Assembly (NCBI RefSeq): GCF_047511655.1
Contig: NC_133387.1
Location: 41,458,853-41,522,852 of the forward strand
DNA from: Castor canadensis
Lineage: Eukaryota > Chordata > Mammalia > Rodentia > Castoridae
Length of the DNA: 64,000 bases
Reading direction: 5' to 3'
Under the pieces are notes generated by a model. That model worked only from the letters and a program-made list of their open reading frames with translations, was not told where the DNA came from and ran no database searches. Both the position numbers and the translations under genes were made by a program. Below are positions 50,129 to 59,164 of this stretch, piece by piece (positions within the stretch are counted from its first letter, which is position 1; the number at the start of each line of letters is the position of its first letter).

Positions 50129-50735
50129 ATAGGAACAGGAAAAAAGGAGTTTTAGAGTGACGGACTGTGGTAGATAGAATTTGTAGCCCAATTACATTCA
50201 CTACTTAATGACACTGAATGTGTTAAATTGCATGGCAAGAAGAATTTTATTGGTGTAGCTAAAGTGACTAATCACTAGACCTTATTAGGGAGATTATAAT
50301 AGATTACTATAGTGGGCCCAATGTAATTATATTAACACTTAAAATCAAATGACAAAATCAGAGAGATTTAAAAGTGATTAGGGTCCAGTGTTTTGAAGCT
50401 GGCTTGAAGATGGAGGCACACAAGTCTTGGAAATATGGGTATTAGCTAAAAGCTGAGAATAATCCCTGGCTGGGAGCCAGCATGGAAATCTCAGTTCTAT
50501 AATCACTGAGATGGGAATTCTGGCCACACCTGAAATTAGACTGGAAGCAGATCCTCTCCCTTCCTCCAGATCACAGCAAAGCTGTCCTCTCACCATGACT
50601 TTGGCATTATGAGACATTAAGCAAAGTGCATAGCTGAGAACCCCACACACATGAAAAAAAAAATGTGTGGTTTAATCTCACTTTAGAGGTGGTATGCATT
50701 CAGCTAGAATTCCAAAGATAAACTTAGTGGTGTAA
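50129..50735. other. Intergenic, no gene recognised
   Basis: No gene is supported. An AT-rich unique stretch. Confidence 0.55.
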
Positions 50736-50737
50736 AT

Positions 50738-50914
50738 CAGAGGTCAAACAAACGTTTTCTAGAAAGGACCAGACAGTAAATATTTTAGGCTTCACAAGGT
50801 ATATTTCTCTACGAAAGCAACGGGAAATGCATTAATAAATGGGCCTGAGTATGCTCCAATACTTCACTTAACAGAAATAAGTGGCAGATCTACAAGGTAT
50901 AATTTACCGACCCT
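50738..50914 (+). mobile_element. hAT-Charlie MER3-like element, second copy
   Basis: It is the same family as 6587-6797. It opens 'cagaggtcaaacaaacgttt', contains 'ccagacagtaaatattttag' and 'acagaaataagtggcagatc', and closes 'aatttaccgaccct'. The flanks gtgtaaat (50730-50737) and gtgtaagc (50914-50921) match at 6 of 8 positions if the element ends one base earlier. Confidence 0.65.
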
Positions 50915-50921
50915 GTGTAAG

Positions 50922-51977
50922 CCCAGCAGACTTCTGTTACTACTTCATGAAGAACCCGGTTGTACCTCAAATTGTGAAAATTGTCATAAGTAAATAAAAC
51001 ATGGATCTGTCCAGCAGCTTTCTGTTTCATTTCCAGAAAAATATAATAAACTCACCAAATTACTGTCTAATTGATTATGTTTTAATTTTCCAACTCATAA
51101 GATACTTTGAGTCTCGCCTGAAACTTCTACTCTTCCCCTCCCCACAAAAATTTGAAACTAGAGTTGAAAACACAGACCTGAAACCCTACCAGGAAAGTGC
51201 CTCAAATTAAAATACACTAAGTAGAGCTAAAGAAAAGTATATTACTTCAAAGATAATTGCATAACTAAACTTAAAAGGAATCTCCTGGAGATAACTTTAT
51301 GTTGAAAGATTTTCATGTTTTCTTGAGAGCCTTTCATGCTGAAATTCCTAAGATCCCACTGGTTGCATGCAGTCAAAATACAACTGTGATTTAGTAACCC
51401 CAGGCAACCTTACGTAACAAAGGTAAAATTTGAATGAGTATATTTCTTATCATGGATAAAGTAATCTGCAATTGCACAAATTAGAATTTGACCAGAACCT
51501 AGGTGCTAATTGTAATACCAGGCAAAGTGTACTGAAGGTTTAATTTACATCAAAGAGAGAAGAGTCTTCCAGGACCAAGCTTTGAACCCTGTGTTGGAAT
51601 GCTATAGCTTTTCCTGAAGCAAAATAACATGCAACAACATCATTGTTCAGCAGCACCATAGGTATCTCTGTGGGAATCTTGTAACAAGTTACTGACAAGA
51701 GTTGGCCCTATTTAATCCATAATCACGAATGCCATCAGCACCTATGGTTAGAAGGCTATAAAGCCAAAGAATAGCACACACTCGGGTCTTGTTCACACTA
51801 AATTACTACAGAACTATGGCCAAATAGCACAGTAACCACAAAATGCATCTTTAGATTGTCCTCTTTAAATTATTTTTTTGTCCTGAGGACTTCATGGAAA
51901 AATAAGCAATTCCTTTTTACAGTTTTCTTGATAAACAAATGTTTAACTTTCCATCAAATAATTATTTATCTTATCAA
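50922..51977. other. Intergenic, no gene recognised
   Basis: No gene. Its right end abuts the provirus: the last five bases, atcaa at 51973-51977, are the proposed target-site duplication. Confidence 0.55.
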
Positions 51978-52344
51978 TGTTAGGTCCCTGGCATTCTTGG
52001 GGCAGGCAGAAGGTCCCAAGGCTAGCACTAAAACCAGATTTATGACCACTTGCCAAACACCCCTGCTTGTTTTTCCCAATTGTTTATCTGCTTGCAAAAC
52101 AACTCAGGATCTTCCAGTTACTGAACTAGCCAGGGATGTCAACCTGTTCCATCTGGTGATCGCAGATAATCAGAGACCAGAGACTCTCTCCCTCCCCCAT
52201 GACTTGGCCCCCTCCTATAAAGTCCACTACCCAATTCAGCCAAGCCACTGCACTCTGAACCTGAGAGAGACAGTCCTGCAGTCTGGTTCCAATAAACCTT
52301 CCTTTTCCACACGTGGTGTGGTCTGTATTTGGCAGTTCCTTACA
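51978..52344 (+). repeat. 5' LTR of the provirus
   Basis: This 367-bp LTR starts TGTTAGGTCC and ends TTCCTTACA, so it has TG...CA ends. TATAAAG is at 52216-52222 and AATAAA at 52291-52296, in the expected U3/R order. It pairs with 56566-56940. A long open frame at 51856-52542 runs across this LTR and is not a gene. Confidence 0.92.
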
Positions 52345-52346
52345 TC

Positions 52347-52364
52347 TGGTGCCAAAACCCAGGA
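52347..52364 (+). promoter_or_regulatory. Primer binding site, tRNA-Phe type
   Basis: The 18-mer tggtgccaaaacccagga begins two bases after the 5' LTR. It matches the reverse complement of the tRNA-Phe 3' end (including CCA) at all but two positions, both G-to-A changes. Priming by tRNA-Phe is typical of ERV-F type class I elements. Confidence 0.8.
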
Positions 52365-52873
52365 GAGGTTAACAAGATGCTCTAGCCCAGGGCTACTCTC
52401 TTGGCCTTTGTGTCCTGCCCTCTCCAGAACCCAGACTGCTGAATTGACCACACGTGCCTCTGGACTGTGGATTTTGGACCTTACTCCCTTGCTGGCTTTC
52501 CCATCCATCATTAGCCTTTCTCTTCCACTGCTCTCCACCTAATCTACTCCTCTCCTCAGACTCTGTAAATTTTACCCTTCTCAGGGTTACAGGCATTCTC
52601 TTCGGACAGCAACCCCAGCCAGGGACACCCACCCTTGGGAACCTGTTTAGGTGACACTGCCCCCTCTCTCTCACTCCCTTACTCTCTTTCTCTCTCTCTC
52701 TCTCTTTTGCTCTCCCTCCCTGTTTTCCTTTCCTCCACCTATGGTGAGAGCTCAACAGTCCCTCCAGCTTACTTTGACCAAATGGCAACTGGATGATTCT
52801 GCTCTCTTTGCCTGAGTCATGTAAGAGAGGCTAGATCTTGACCTAAATCTATGTTAACCTGAAGAGCACCTGC

Positions 52874-52910
<37 letters not shown>

Positions 52911-53047
52911 CTTTTTTTTCTTCTACATTATGGGGACCACACACTCTACATTAGACATGTCCACTGGGATGCCTTCTCTGCACCCTCCCCCTTGGTCTCC
53001 AAGATGATATAAAACCTAAGCAACTGATTTTCACACACTTCTAGACC
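52365..53047 (+). other. Proviral leader with CT-rich repeats
   Basis: This is the untranslated leader between primer site and gag. It holds two CT-rich simple repeats, at about 52682-52707 and 52875-52912. Some text may be the decayed 5' end of gag; I see no reliable start codon. Confidence 0.65.
52682..52912 (+). repeat. Two (CT)n microsatellites in the proviral leader
   Basis: CT repeats lie at about 52682-52707 and 52875-52912, separated by non-repetitive sequence. Both are impure. Confidence 0.85.
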
Positions 53048-54400
53048 TTGACAATTTCTGCCATCGCCATGGCAAGTGATCTGAAATTCCATTCATCCAA
53101 GCTTTTCTTTCTCCCTGCTCTCAACCTTCCCTGCTCCAATCTTGTAATGCTATTCAAATCCTCCTTGCCAGTGACAACCCCCCCTCAAAGTTTATGTCTC
53201 TCCCTCATACTGAACCCCTTTCAGAAGACTCTTCTCTTACTTGTGACCTCACAGGCTCTGTCTGCCCACCCCCTAACTCCTCCCACCAGTCCTCTACATC
53301 AATGTCTTCTCCCACCTTATCCTCCCATGACTCAGACCCCCCTTCTTCCACCCCTACTGGCTCTCCCAAACATCTGCCCCCTTATTCCCCTTCTATAGTA
53401 GTCACAATTGACCCTGAGCCATTGGCTCCTCAGGAACCAACACCACCAGCATTGCCCTCAGCCTCTGCTACACCCTCACCCTTCTCCCTACCTGGGTCCC
53501 ATACCCACTTCCATACCTCCTCCCAAGCATACACAGTCCATCTATATGCTCACCTGCCTCCTTGCAGGGCTACAGACTGCTTCCTATAGGGCAGCCAATT
53601 TTGACTAACTTAGAGAAATGATCCAGCATCCAACTGAAAACCCCACAGACTTTTTGGGATGCCTGACAGAAACCCTAACCCACTATACTTTATCTTAACT
53701 CTCATTTATCTTAACTCTGGGAGATGGCAGGAGCTGATGGCATTATCAGAGTTCATGTGCCCTTTTCCATGACTGATCTCTCTCAAATTGAAAAGAGACT
53801 TAACTCCTTCTCTAATGTCTCAGCCTCCTATATTAAAGAATTTAAATACTTAACCCAAGCATATGACATGACTTGGCATGAGACCCATCTTCCAAGGATG
53901 GAATAATTATTCTCAACTCTCATTTTATTTCCCAATCCTTCCCAGATATTCAAAGAAAACTTAAACAGGCAGAGGATGGCCCTCAACCCCCAGCCCCCAG
54001 CTCCCTGGGAAAGTGGCACTTAAGGTATTTAATAACCGAGATGAAGCTTGAGATCAGTGAAAGGCCCAGCTCTTAGCAGCTGCCATGAGGCCACTCCTCC
54101 AACTTTGAGACCGGCTGGACAACAATGCACACCTCCAGGGGCCTGCTTCAAGTGCATCCAGATGGGACATTGGACAAAAAATAACTGCCCTTCACCTCGC
54201 TCGCCACCAGGACCCTGTCCATGATGTGGCCAGCATGGACACTGGAAGGATGACTGCCCCGCTTTGTCTCTGCAAGGTAAGTCAGTCTCCCACTCCCACT
54301 CTCAATAGAGTGAAGGCCTCACAGACCTCTTGGGCCTGGCAGCAGAAGACTGACACAGCCCTGGGACCTCAGTCCCCTTCAAGATCACCTCAGAGGAGCC
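53048..54400 (+). pseudogene. gag: Proviral gag remnant, blocks out of order
   Basis: Gag parts can be recognised in different frames. First is a Pro/Ser/Thr-rich linker (about 53194-53545) with a Pro-Pro-Tyr late-domain-like motif (53379-53387). Second is the first half of the capsid C-terminal domain (about 53553-53708), including the major homology region Glu-Asn-Pro-Thr-Asp-Phe-Leu. Third is capsid N-terminal-domain text (about 53724-53900, Val-His-Val-Pro-Phe-Ser). Fourth is the remaining C-terminal-domain text (53914-53975). Last are two nucleocapsid zinc knuckles. Capsid normally reads N- to C-terminal domain, so the second block is displaced upstream. The first knuckle (54144-54188) is Cys-X2-Cys-X4-His-X5-Cys, one residue longer than usual. 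The second (54216-54257) has normal spacing but an in-frame TGA. Not functional. Confidence 0.85.
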
Positions 54401-54535
54401 CAGGGTAACCATCCAAGTAGCAGGTAGGCCTCAATCACCTACTTGGTGCTACCTGACTTCTTGGGTAAGCTTTATCCTTTACAGATCTCCATGGTGGGGG
54501 TGGATGGTCTCCTCCACCAGCCAAAAAGAAAGACA
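54401..54535 (+). pseudogene. pro: Proviral protease-region remnant
   Basis: A short stretch after the second zinc knuckle includes 'gtggatgg' text (Gly-Val-Asp-Gly) seen in class I protease regions. The catalytic Asp-Thr-Gly is not recognisable. It is weakly supported and badly broken. Confidence 0.4.
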
Positions 54536-55000
54536 GTTTTATTTAAATTTAAGATTCTTATAAAAGTTAATTTTAAAGTACAAGTTACAAAGTAAACTAC
54601 TGAAAAGGATATAGATAGGTAAACTTCAATGTATGACAAAGTTAAAGCCGACTATAATGTAAGAATTGCCTAAAAGATTTTTAAGGTCATCTCAAACTAA
54701 AATCAAATTCTCTATGTCTATAAAATAACAAGGTTATCTTAATATTGTTCTGCTCTGAGTAACATCTACAAAAAACTATTATAGAGAAAAATTTTATCAA
54801 AGAAATTATTTGTGTTATCTGCTGATATTGTCAAGCTTTAAGTACTACTAAATCAGAGTTCATTTACATATTTGCTCATGTGTCTTAAATGACCATCTTG
54901 TAACAGTGTTGTATCTATACTTTCTCTAAATATGGTACAAAAATTTACAAAGTTAAAAATGTAAATTTATATAAAGTAATGAGCTAAAGCTCTCTTTTAT
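54536..55000 (+). other. AT-rich block of unknown origin inside the provirus
   Basis: These about 460 bp have a markedly higher A+T content than the GC-richer, C-rich proviral sequence on both sides and show no retroviral motif in any frame. They occupy the place of the end of protease and the start of reverse transcriptase. I could not match them to any repeat family. They may be a later insertion or captured sequence. Confidence 0.65.
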
Positions 55001-55565
55001 CCAAAAGTGTTACATTTAACCTGCATCCTGACTGTGAGACCCTATTTGCCTTTAAAGATTCCACAAACCCTTCACAGCAAATAACCTGGACAGTTTTGCC
55101 ACAAGGATTTAAAGACAGCCCTCATCTTTTTGAACAGACCCTAACCAGAGACTTATTAGGTTGGCACTGCCCAGAGGCCACCCTTCTTCACCATGTACTT
55201 CAATACAGAGCCACAGAGCCCCTCATCTGCAAGGCAAGTGAGTCCTTTTTAAAACTTTCTGGACTCCAGGGATGCAAAGTCTCTAAGGATAAGGCTCAAT
55301 CATGTCTCCCTCAGGTCACCTACCTAGGTGTGTTCTTAAAGGGACAGACTCACTCCATGAGTCATGAGTGAATCAACTCAATCCTCCGTTTCCCACTCCC
55401 CATACCATAAAAAGCAGCTTAAAGCTTTCTTGGGAGTTACAGGATTTTGCAGAATCTGGATCCCTAGATATGCAACCTTTAGAGGACACCTTTTTATGCT
55501 CCTTCTAATATTCCTATTTGGGTCTTACATAATAAATGCTCTCAAGATTGTTTCCCCTCCCCAAT
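55001..55565 (+). pseudogene. pol: Proviral reverse transcriptase remnant, catalytic aspartates lost
   Basis: Reverse transcriptase text resumes with Thr-Val-Leu-Pro-Gln-Gly-Phe-Lys-Asp-Ser-Pro-His (about 55090-55125). At 55201-55206 Gln-Tyr is followed by Arg-Ala-Thr-Glu instead of the Tyr-X-Asp-Asp active site, which fits a deletion of about 21 nt. Later Val-Thr-Tyr-Leu-Gly-Val (about 55317-55334) and, in another frame, Phe-Leu-Gly-Val-Thr-Gly-Phe-Cys-Arg (about 55425-55455) follow. Polymerase activity is impossible. The last 90 bp are unassigned, and RNase H is missing. Confidence 0.85.
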
Positions 55566-55995
55566 AAAGGTGCAAACCAAACTAATTCACCTGAAAAAGC
55601 CTACAAATCCATAGCCAATGAGAAAAACCCACCACATCAGACCATGCCCCAAAGCCCTTCCTTCTTGAACCCCTTTGAAATAATGTATGGCCACCCATTT
55701 CTCTTTAAAAACTTGCCTTCAGCAGACTCTGCTCCTTTGGCTGACTATCTACCTTATCTTAAACTCCTCCAGGAACTTCACAGAGAGCATGCAGACCAGA
55801 TCCTGCCCCACTCTATAACAATTTTTGTTAAGCCAGGGGCTCTTGTTCTCCTCAAGGATCTTTGACCCTCTCCATTGGGACCTCGGTGGACCAGACCTCA
55901 TCTGGTCATCCTCACAATGCCCACCTCTGTCAAGCTCAATGGGATCCCCCCAGAGGCAGCACTTCTCAAGGATAAAACATTGCCCACCAACTTCA
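55566..55995 (+). pseudogene. pol: Proviral integrase C-terminal remnant
   Basis: The landmarks are Pro-Phe-Glu-Ile-Met-Tyr-Gly-His-Pro-Phe (about 55671-55700), Ala-Asp-Tyr-Leu-Pro-Tyr-Leu (about 55738-55760), Glu-His-Ala-Asp and Leu-Leu-Lys-Asp-Leu. They fit the end of a class I integrase. The zinc-binding and catalytic core domains are absent, and frame changes occur. Integrase text ends near 55990 and overlaps what would be the start of env. Confidence 0.78.
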
Positions 55996-56124
55996 GACTC
56001 TTCCACTACAAAAAAGGATGAGTACTCTAGCATCTGAGCCCCACGCAGCTACGCCTCTCTTGCAAACTCTCTCCCTCTTCCACTCCTACGTAAGTTCTTA
56101 GTCCTCATCTGGCTCTTGATTTTC

Positions 56125-56345
56125 TGCCATAGGAGGATTTAAAACACTGTTAGGGGCAGTGGGCCTAATTCTGGGAGCATGCATAATACTTCCCGGCTTC
56201 CTTTCCTTGGTTATACAATCTATTATGTCCATTATAGAGGCTACTATAGAAAGAAAAACAGCTGCACATGTAATGATGCTATGGAAATACAAACCCTTAA
56301 ACCAAAAATAATGCTCTTTAACCCTAGATGCCTCCAGGATCATTC
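56125..56345 (+). pseudogene. env: Proviral env transmembrane-protein tail remnant
   Basis: The frame gives Leu-Leu-Gly-Ala-Val-Gly and Gly-Ala-Cys-Ile-Ile-Leu (membrane-anchor-like hydrophobic text). It then gives Glu-Ala-Thr-Ile-Glu-Arg-Lys, the membrane-proximal end of a class I envelope protein. Surface subunit and almost all of the fusion subunit are missing, so only about 200 bp of env survive. No envelope function is possible. Confidence 0.65.
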
Positions 56346-56552
56346 AGGAACTCAGTAGACAGACTTCCCACCAGATACTGCTACAACCTTCTCCCAACAA
56401 TTGATCTTGTCTGCAGATGAAGCCTGGGAAAAACCATCAGCCTCCACTCCTGGGGTCCTCACAAATTTCCAAATTCCAGCCACCCCCCCACCCATTAATG
56501 ATGCCCCCACTCAGCACAAAGCAGCTAGATCAATCGGTGCCCATAATACCAA

Positions 56553-56565
56553 CAAAAGGCTGGAA
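56553..56565 (+). promoter_or_regulatory. Degraded polypurine tract
   Basis: The purine-rich aaaaggctggaa lies directly before the 3' LTR, at the place of the plus-strand primer. It is interrupted by pyrimidines. Confidence 0.45.
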
Positions 56566-56940
56566 TGTTAGGTCCCTGGCATTCTTGGGCAGGCAGAAGG
56601 TCCCAAGGCTAGCACCAAAACCAGGCCCCCTGATTTATGACTGCTTGCCAAATCCCCCTGCTTGTTTCTCCCCTGCTTGTTTCTGTGCTTGCAAAACAAC
56701 TCAGGAACTTCCAGTTATTCAACTAGCCAGGCATGTCAACCTGTTCCATCTGGTGATTGCAGATAATCAGAGACCAGAGACTCTCTCCTTCTCCTATGGC
56801 TTGGACCTTCCTATAAAGCCCACAACCCAATTCAGCCAAGCTGCTGCACTCTGAATGTGAGAGTGACAGTCCTGCAGTCTGGTTCCAATAAATCTTTCTT
56901 TTCCACACATGGCATTTTCTTTACTTGGCAGTTCCTTACA
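56566..56940 (+). repeat. 3' LTR of the provirus
   Basis: This 375-bp LTR has the same TG...CA ends as the 5' LTR. TATAAAG is at 56812-56818 and AATAAA at 56887-56892. Compared with the 5' LTR it has a 'ggcccccctg'-type insertion near 56623 and a duplicated 'ccctgcttgtttct' near 56658. Base substitutions occur throughout. Confidence 0.92.
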
Positions 56941-56945
56941 ATTAA

Positions 56946-57505
56946 CAACCACACTTTCCATATAAGAATACAGAATTTTCTTAAGCAATTTCTTTGGGCA
57001 TTCCATAAACTGAATTGGTTTATCATACACAGATAATTATTGATAGATAGTTACTAGTATCAAGCAATTTATGGCTAGGTAGCATAATTTGATAAATTTT
57101 AAACAGATGCATAAAAAACATAAAAGCTATCCAAACAATGAAGCATTTTGATAGTGGTGAGAGAGGGCAGGTAGGCCTGTGTGGAGCAGGACTCCCACTG
57201 ACTTTCAATTTATCACAAAAGAACTCCTCAAAGATAGAGTCTATAGAAAGGGAGACCAAGTTAAAAACTTGGAGGTCTGGGAGACAGATAAAACATGGCA
57301 GATCAAACAGAGGAAAAAAGCTTAACTTAAAACATGTTTATGCTGCTTTAATTAGTGGTAACTGGAATAATTTCCAAAACCAAGAGCATAAAAGGAATAA
57401 TCAGAATATTAAAAGTTACAATGATCCTAAGGAGGCATGATAGAAGTCACATGAAGGCTGTGGTTAAGTAATAGATAAGACATTAGAGATCAAAAGAAAG
57501 GTACC
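56946..57505. other. Intergenic, no gene recognised
   Basis: No gene or named repeat is seen in this AT-rich stretch. Confidence 0.55.
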
Positions 57506-57735
57506 TTGCCTGTCATTCATAGTGCTTTACAAAGGGTGTCATGTACATTGATTCAATCCTGATAACAATCCAGTAGTAAATATATTACCCCCAGTTTCCC
57601 AATAAGAAATTCCAGGAGGGACAATAGACTCATCTAAATCCACTTAGTCAGTAACTGGTAGAACTTAAAAAAAGCAAACTCAAGTCTTTTAGATGTCCAT
57701 CTAGTATTATTTCTACTTTATCACAGCACTCCTTT
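57506..57735 (-). mobile_element. MIR SINE (antisense)
   Basis: It follows antisense MIR order: 'atagtgctttacaaagggtg', 'gattcaatcctgataacaat', 'tacccccagtttcccaataa', 'aatccacttagtcagtaact' and 'aaactcaagtcttttagatg'. Confidence 0.7.
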
Positions 57736-59164
57736 TATAAAGGACAAAGCAGCAAGATGCACTGTTGGAGTGGAGGATGTAACAAGTTCAAAGTCAGGTT
57801 GAAATGTTTCAGTTCAGTCCTCTGTATTTCTCCAGGCCTTGCCAGTCACTATTTGTGGGATCACACCAGTGGTGATGACCCCACACATCACTGATCTTGC
57901 CCTGTATTATACAGCCTCTCTGCCTTTTGCAAGCCCCTACAGGAGGATTCAGGAGTCTCAGCATCATCTCACACATTCTCGGGAGCTGTTTCCTTTTCAG
58001 TAATGTCAATTGCCTCCAGCCACTCTGGAATAGCCATTGCTACTCCAGAGAATGCTGAAGTCTGACCAAGTTTTAATGTTCCCTTCAGCTTCACTAAACT
58101 TTAGGCACTTCTTCCTGAATTTAAGCCCTTGATCTCCCTTTACTTAGAGCATCTGCTTTAGAAAACTTGCTATTGCAAATTCTTTCTCAGAGGTAAATCT
58201 CAAATTCTTGCTAATTTTGCAATCCAGGAATGTCTTTCTTCAGGATCTGATATCCATCCTCCTGAAATGGAATCATCAGGGAAGATCTCTTTGTTACCTC
58301 ACAGTCTCTGTGACAGAATAGTATCCCAACTCCAATAAGTCATAAGAGATGGATAGACTAAATCACGTTGACCAAACCCTCCGTTACTGTCTTCTAGTAC
58401 TTTTCCACTAGTTCAACTTAGCCTTTAAAAATCCTCCCACCTTTTGTTTTAGCACAGTTCATTCTGCCTCCTCTATTGCAATGGTCTTCATTGAAGTCTT
58501 TCATGCCTGTTTACCAACACAAGGTGCATTTTTATCTCACTGAAAGTACCACTTTCTAAAAGTTCCCAGAGCAAGACTCAAAGAGACTCCAGGGAGAAAT
58601 CTTTACCCAGATCACATTTTTAGCCTGCAATAAAGCCAAATTTTTCTCAAACCTCTTAGAGGAGCCCTTCATTTAAAGAGTACCTCTACTTTCTGGCCCA
58701 GGGCTCTAAGATTAAGGTGGGAATAATGTGATGGGCAGATATCCTTCTTCCTTCCACATCTCCATCCTACTAGCAGGTGCTTAAACCACTTTCTGCTGAA
58801 GCTCACACAAAAAAATGTTTTAATCAAACAAACTCTTCCTGAACCCAACCATCCAGAGGCAGACATGCCTACACACATGAATTCCAGTTTACTCCATATC
58901 CAAGATCTCTACTTTCACATAGATACGTGAAAGTGTGAGAGGTTGACAGTAGAGCAAATGGGAAGAACAAATGAAGTCTTCTCATTTTTTTCTCCACCTT
59001 TTTTGCAGTTTCTGAAAGATCCCATGGAAATAACCACTCAGAGTATGTTTCAACATTCATGTACTTTGTACCACAAACTGATTTTTCAATTTATTTGTTT
59101 ATCTTATTTTATTTTCTTCTTCTCTTTCTCTTCCTCCTCTTTGCCCTCGTTCTTTTCCTACTTT
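57736..59164. other. Intergenic, possibly decayed LTR-like text, no gene
   Basis: No supported gene. The 57820-58560 part has a C/T-rich, repeat-like character with phrases of the kind seen in old LTRs, but I cannot assign it. There is a T/CTT-rich run at 59105-59180. Confidence 0.4.

Larger units (their letters stand above)
51978..56940 (+). mobile_element. Class I endogenous retrovirus, decayed provirus
   Basis: This is a 4.96-kb provirus in sense orientation with 5' and 3' LTRs, primer binding site, gag, pol and env remnants, and possible 5-bp flanks atcaa (51973-51977) and attaa (56941-56945), 4 of 5 identical. Gammaretrovirus-like capsid, nucleocapsid, reverse transcriptase, integrase and transmembrane-protein pieces place it in class I, and the primer site suggests an ERV-F or ERV-H type relative. 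Every gene is broken by stops, frameshifts or deletions. By eye about one base in ten differs between the two LTRs, so the insertion is old. Confidence 0.92.

Noticed and set aside
51856..52542. A 228-codon open frame, the longest in the window
   Set aside because: It runs from unique DNA through the 5' LTR, its TATA and poly(A) signals, and the primer site. No coding gene would do so, and the translation has no known domain.
53194..53589. 131-codon Pro/Ser-rich open frame as a host gene
   Set aside because: It is the proline-rich linker of the proviral gag, in the right place relative to the capsid pieces.
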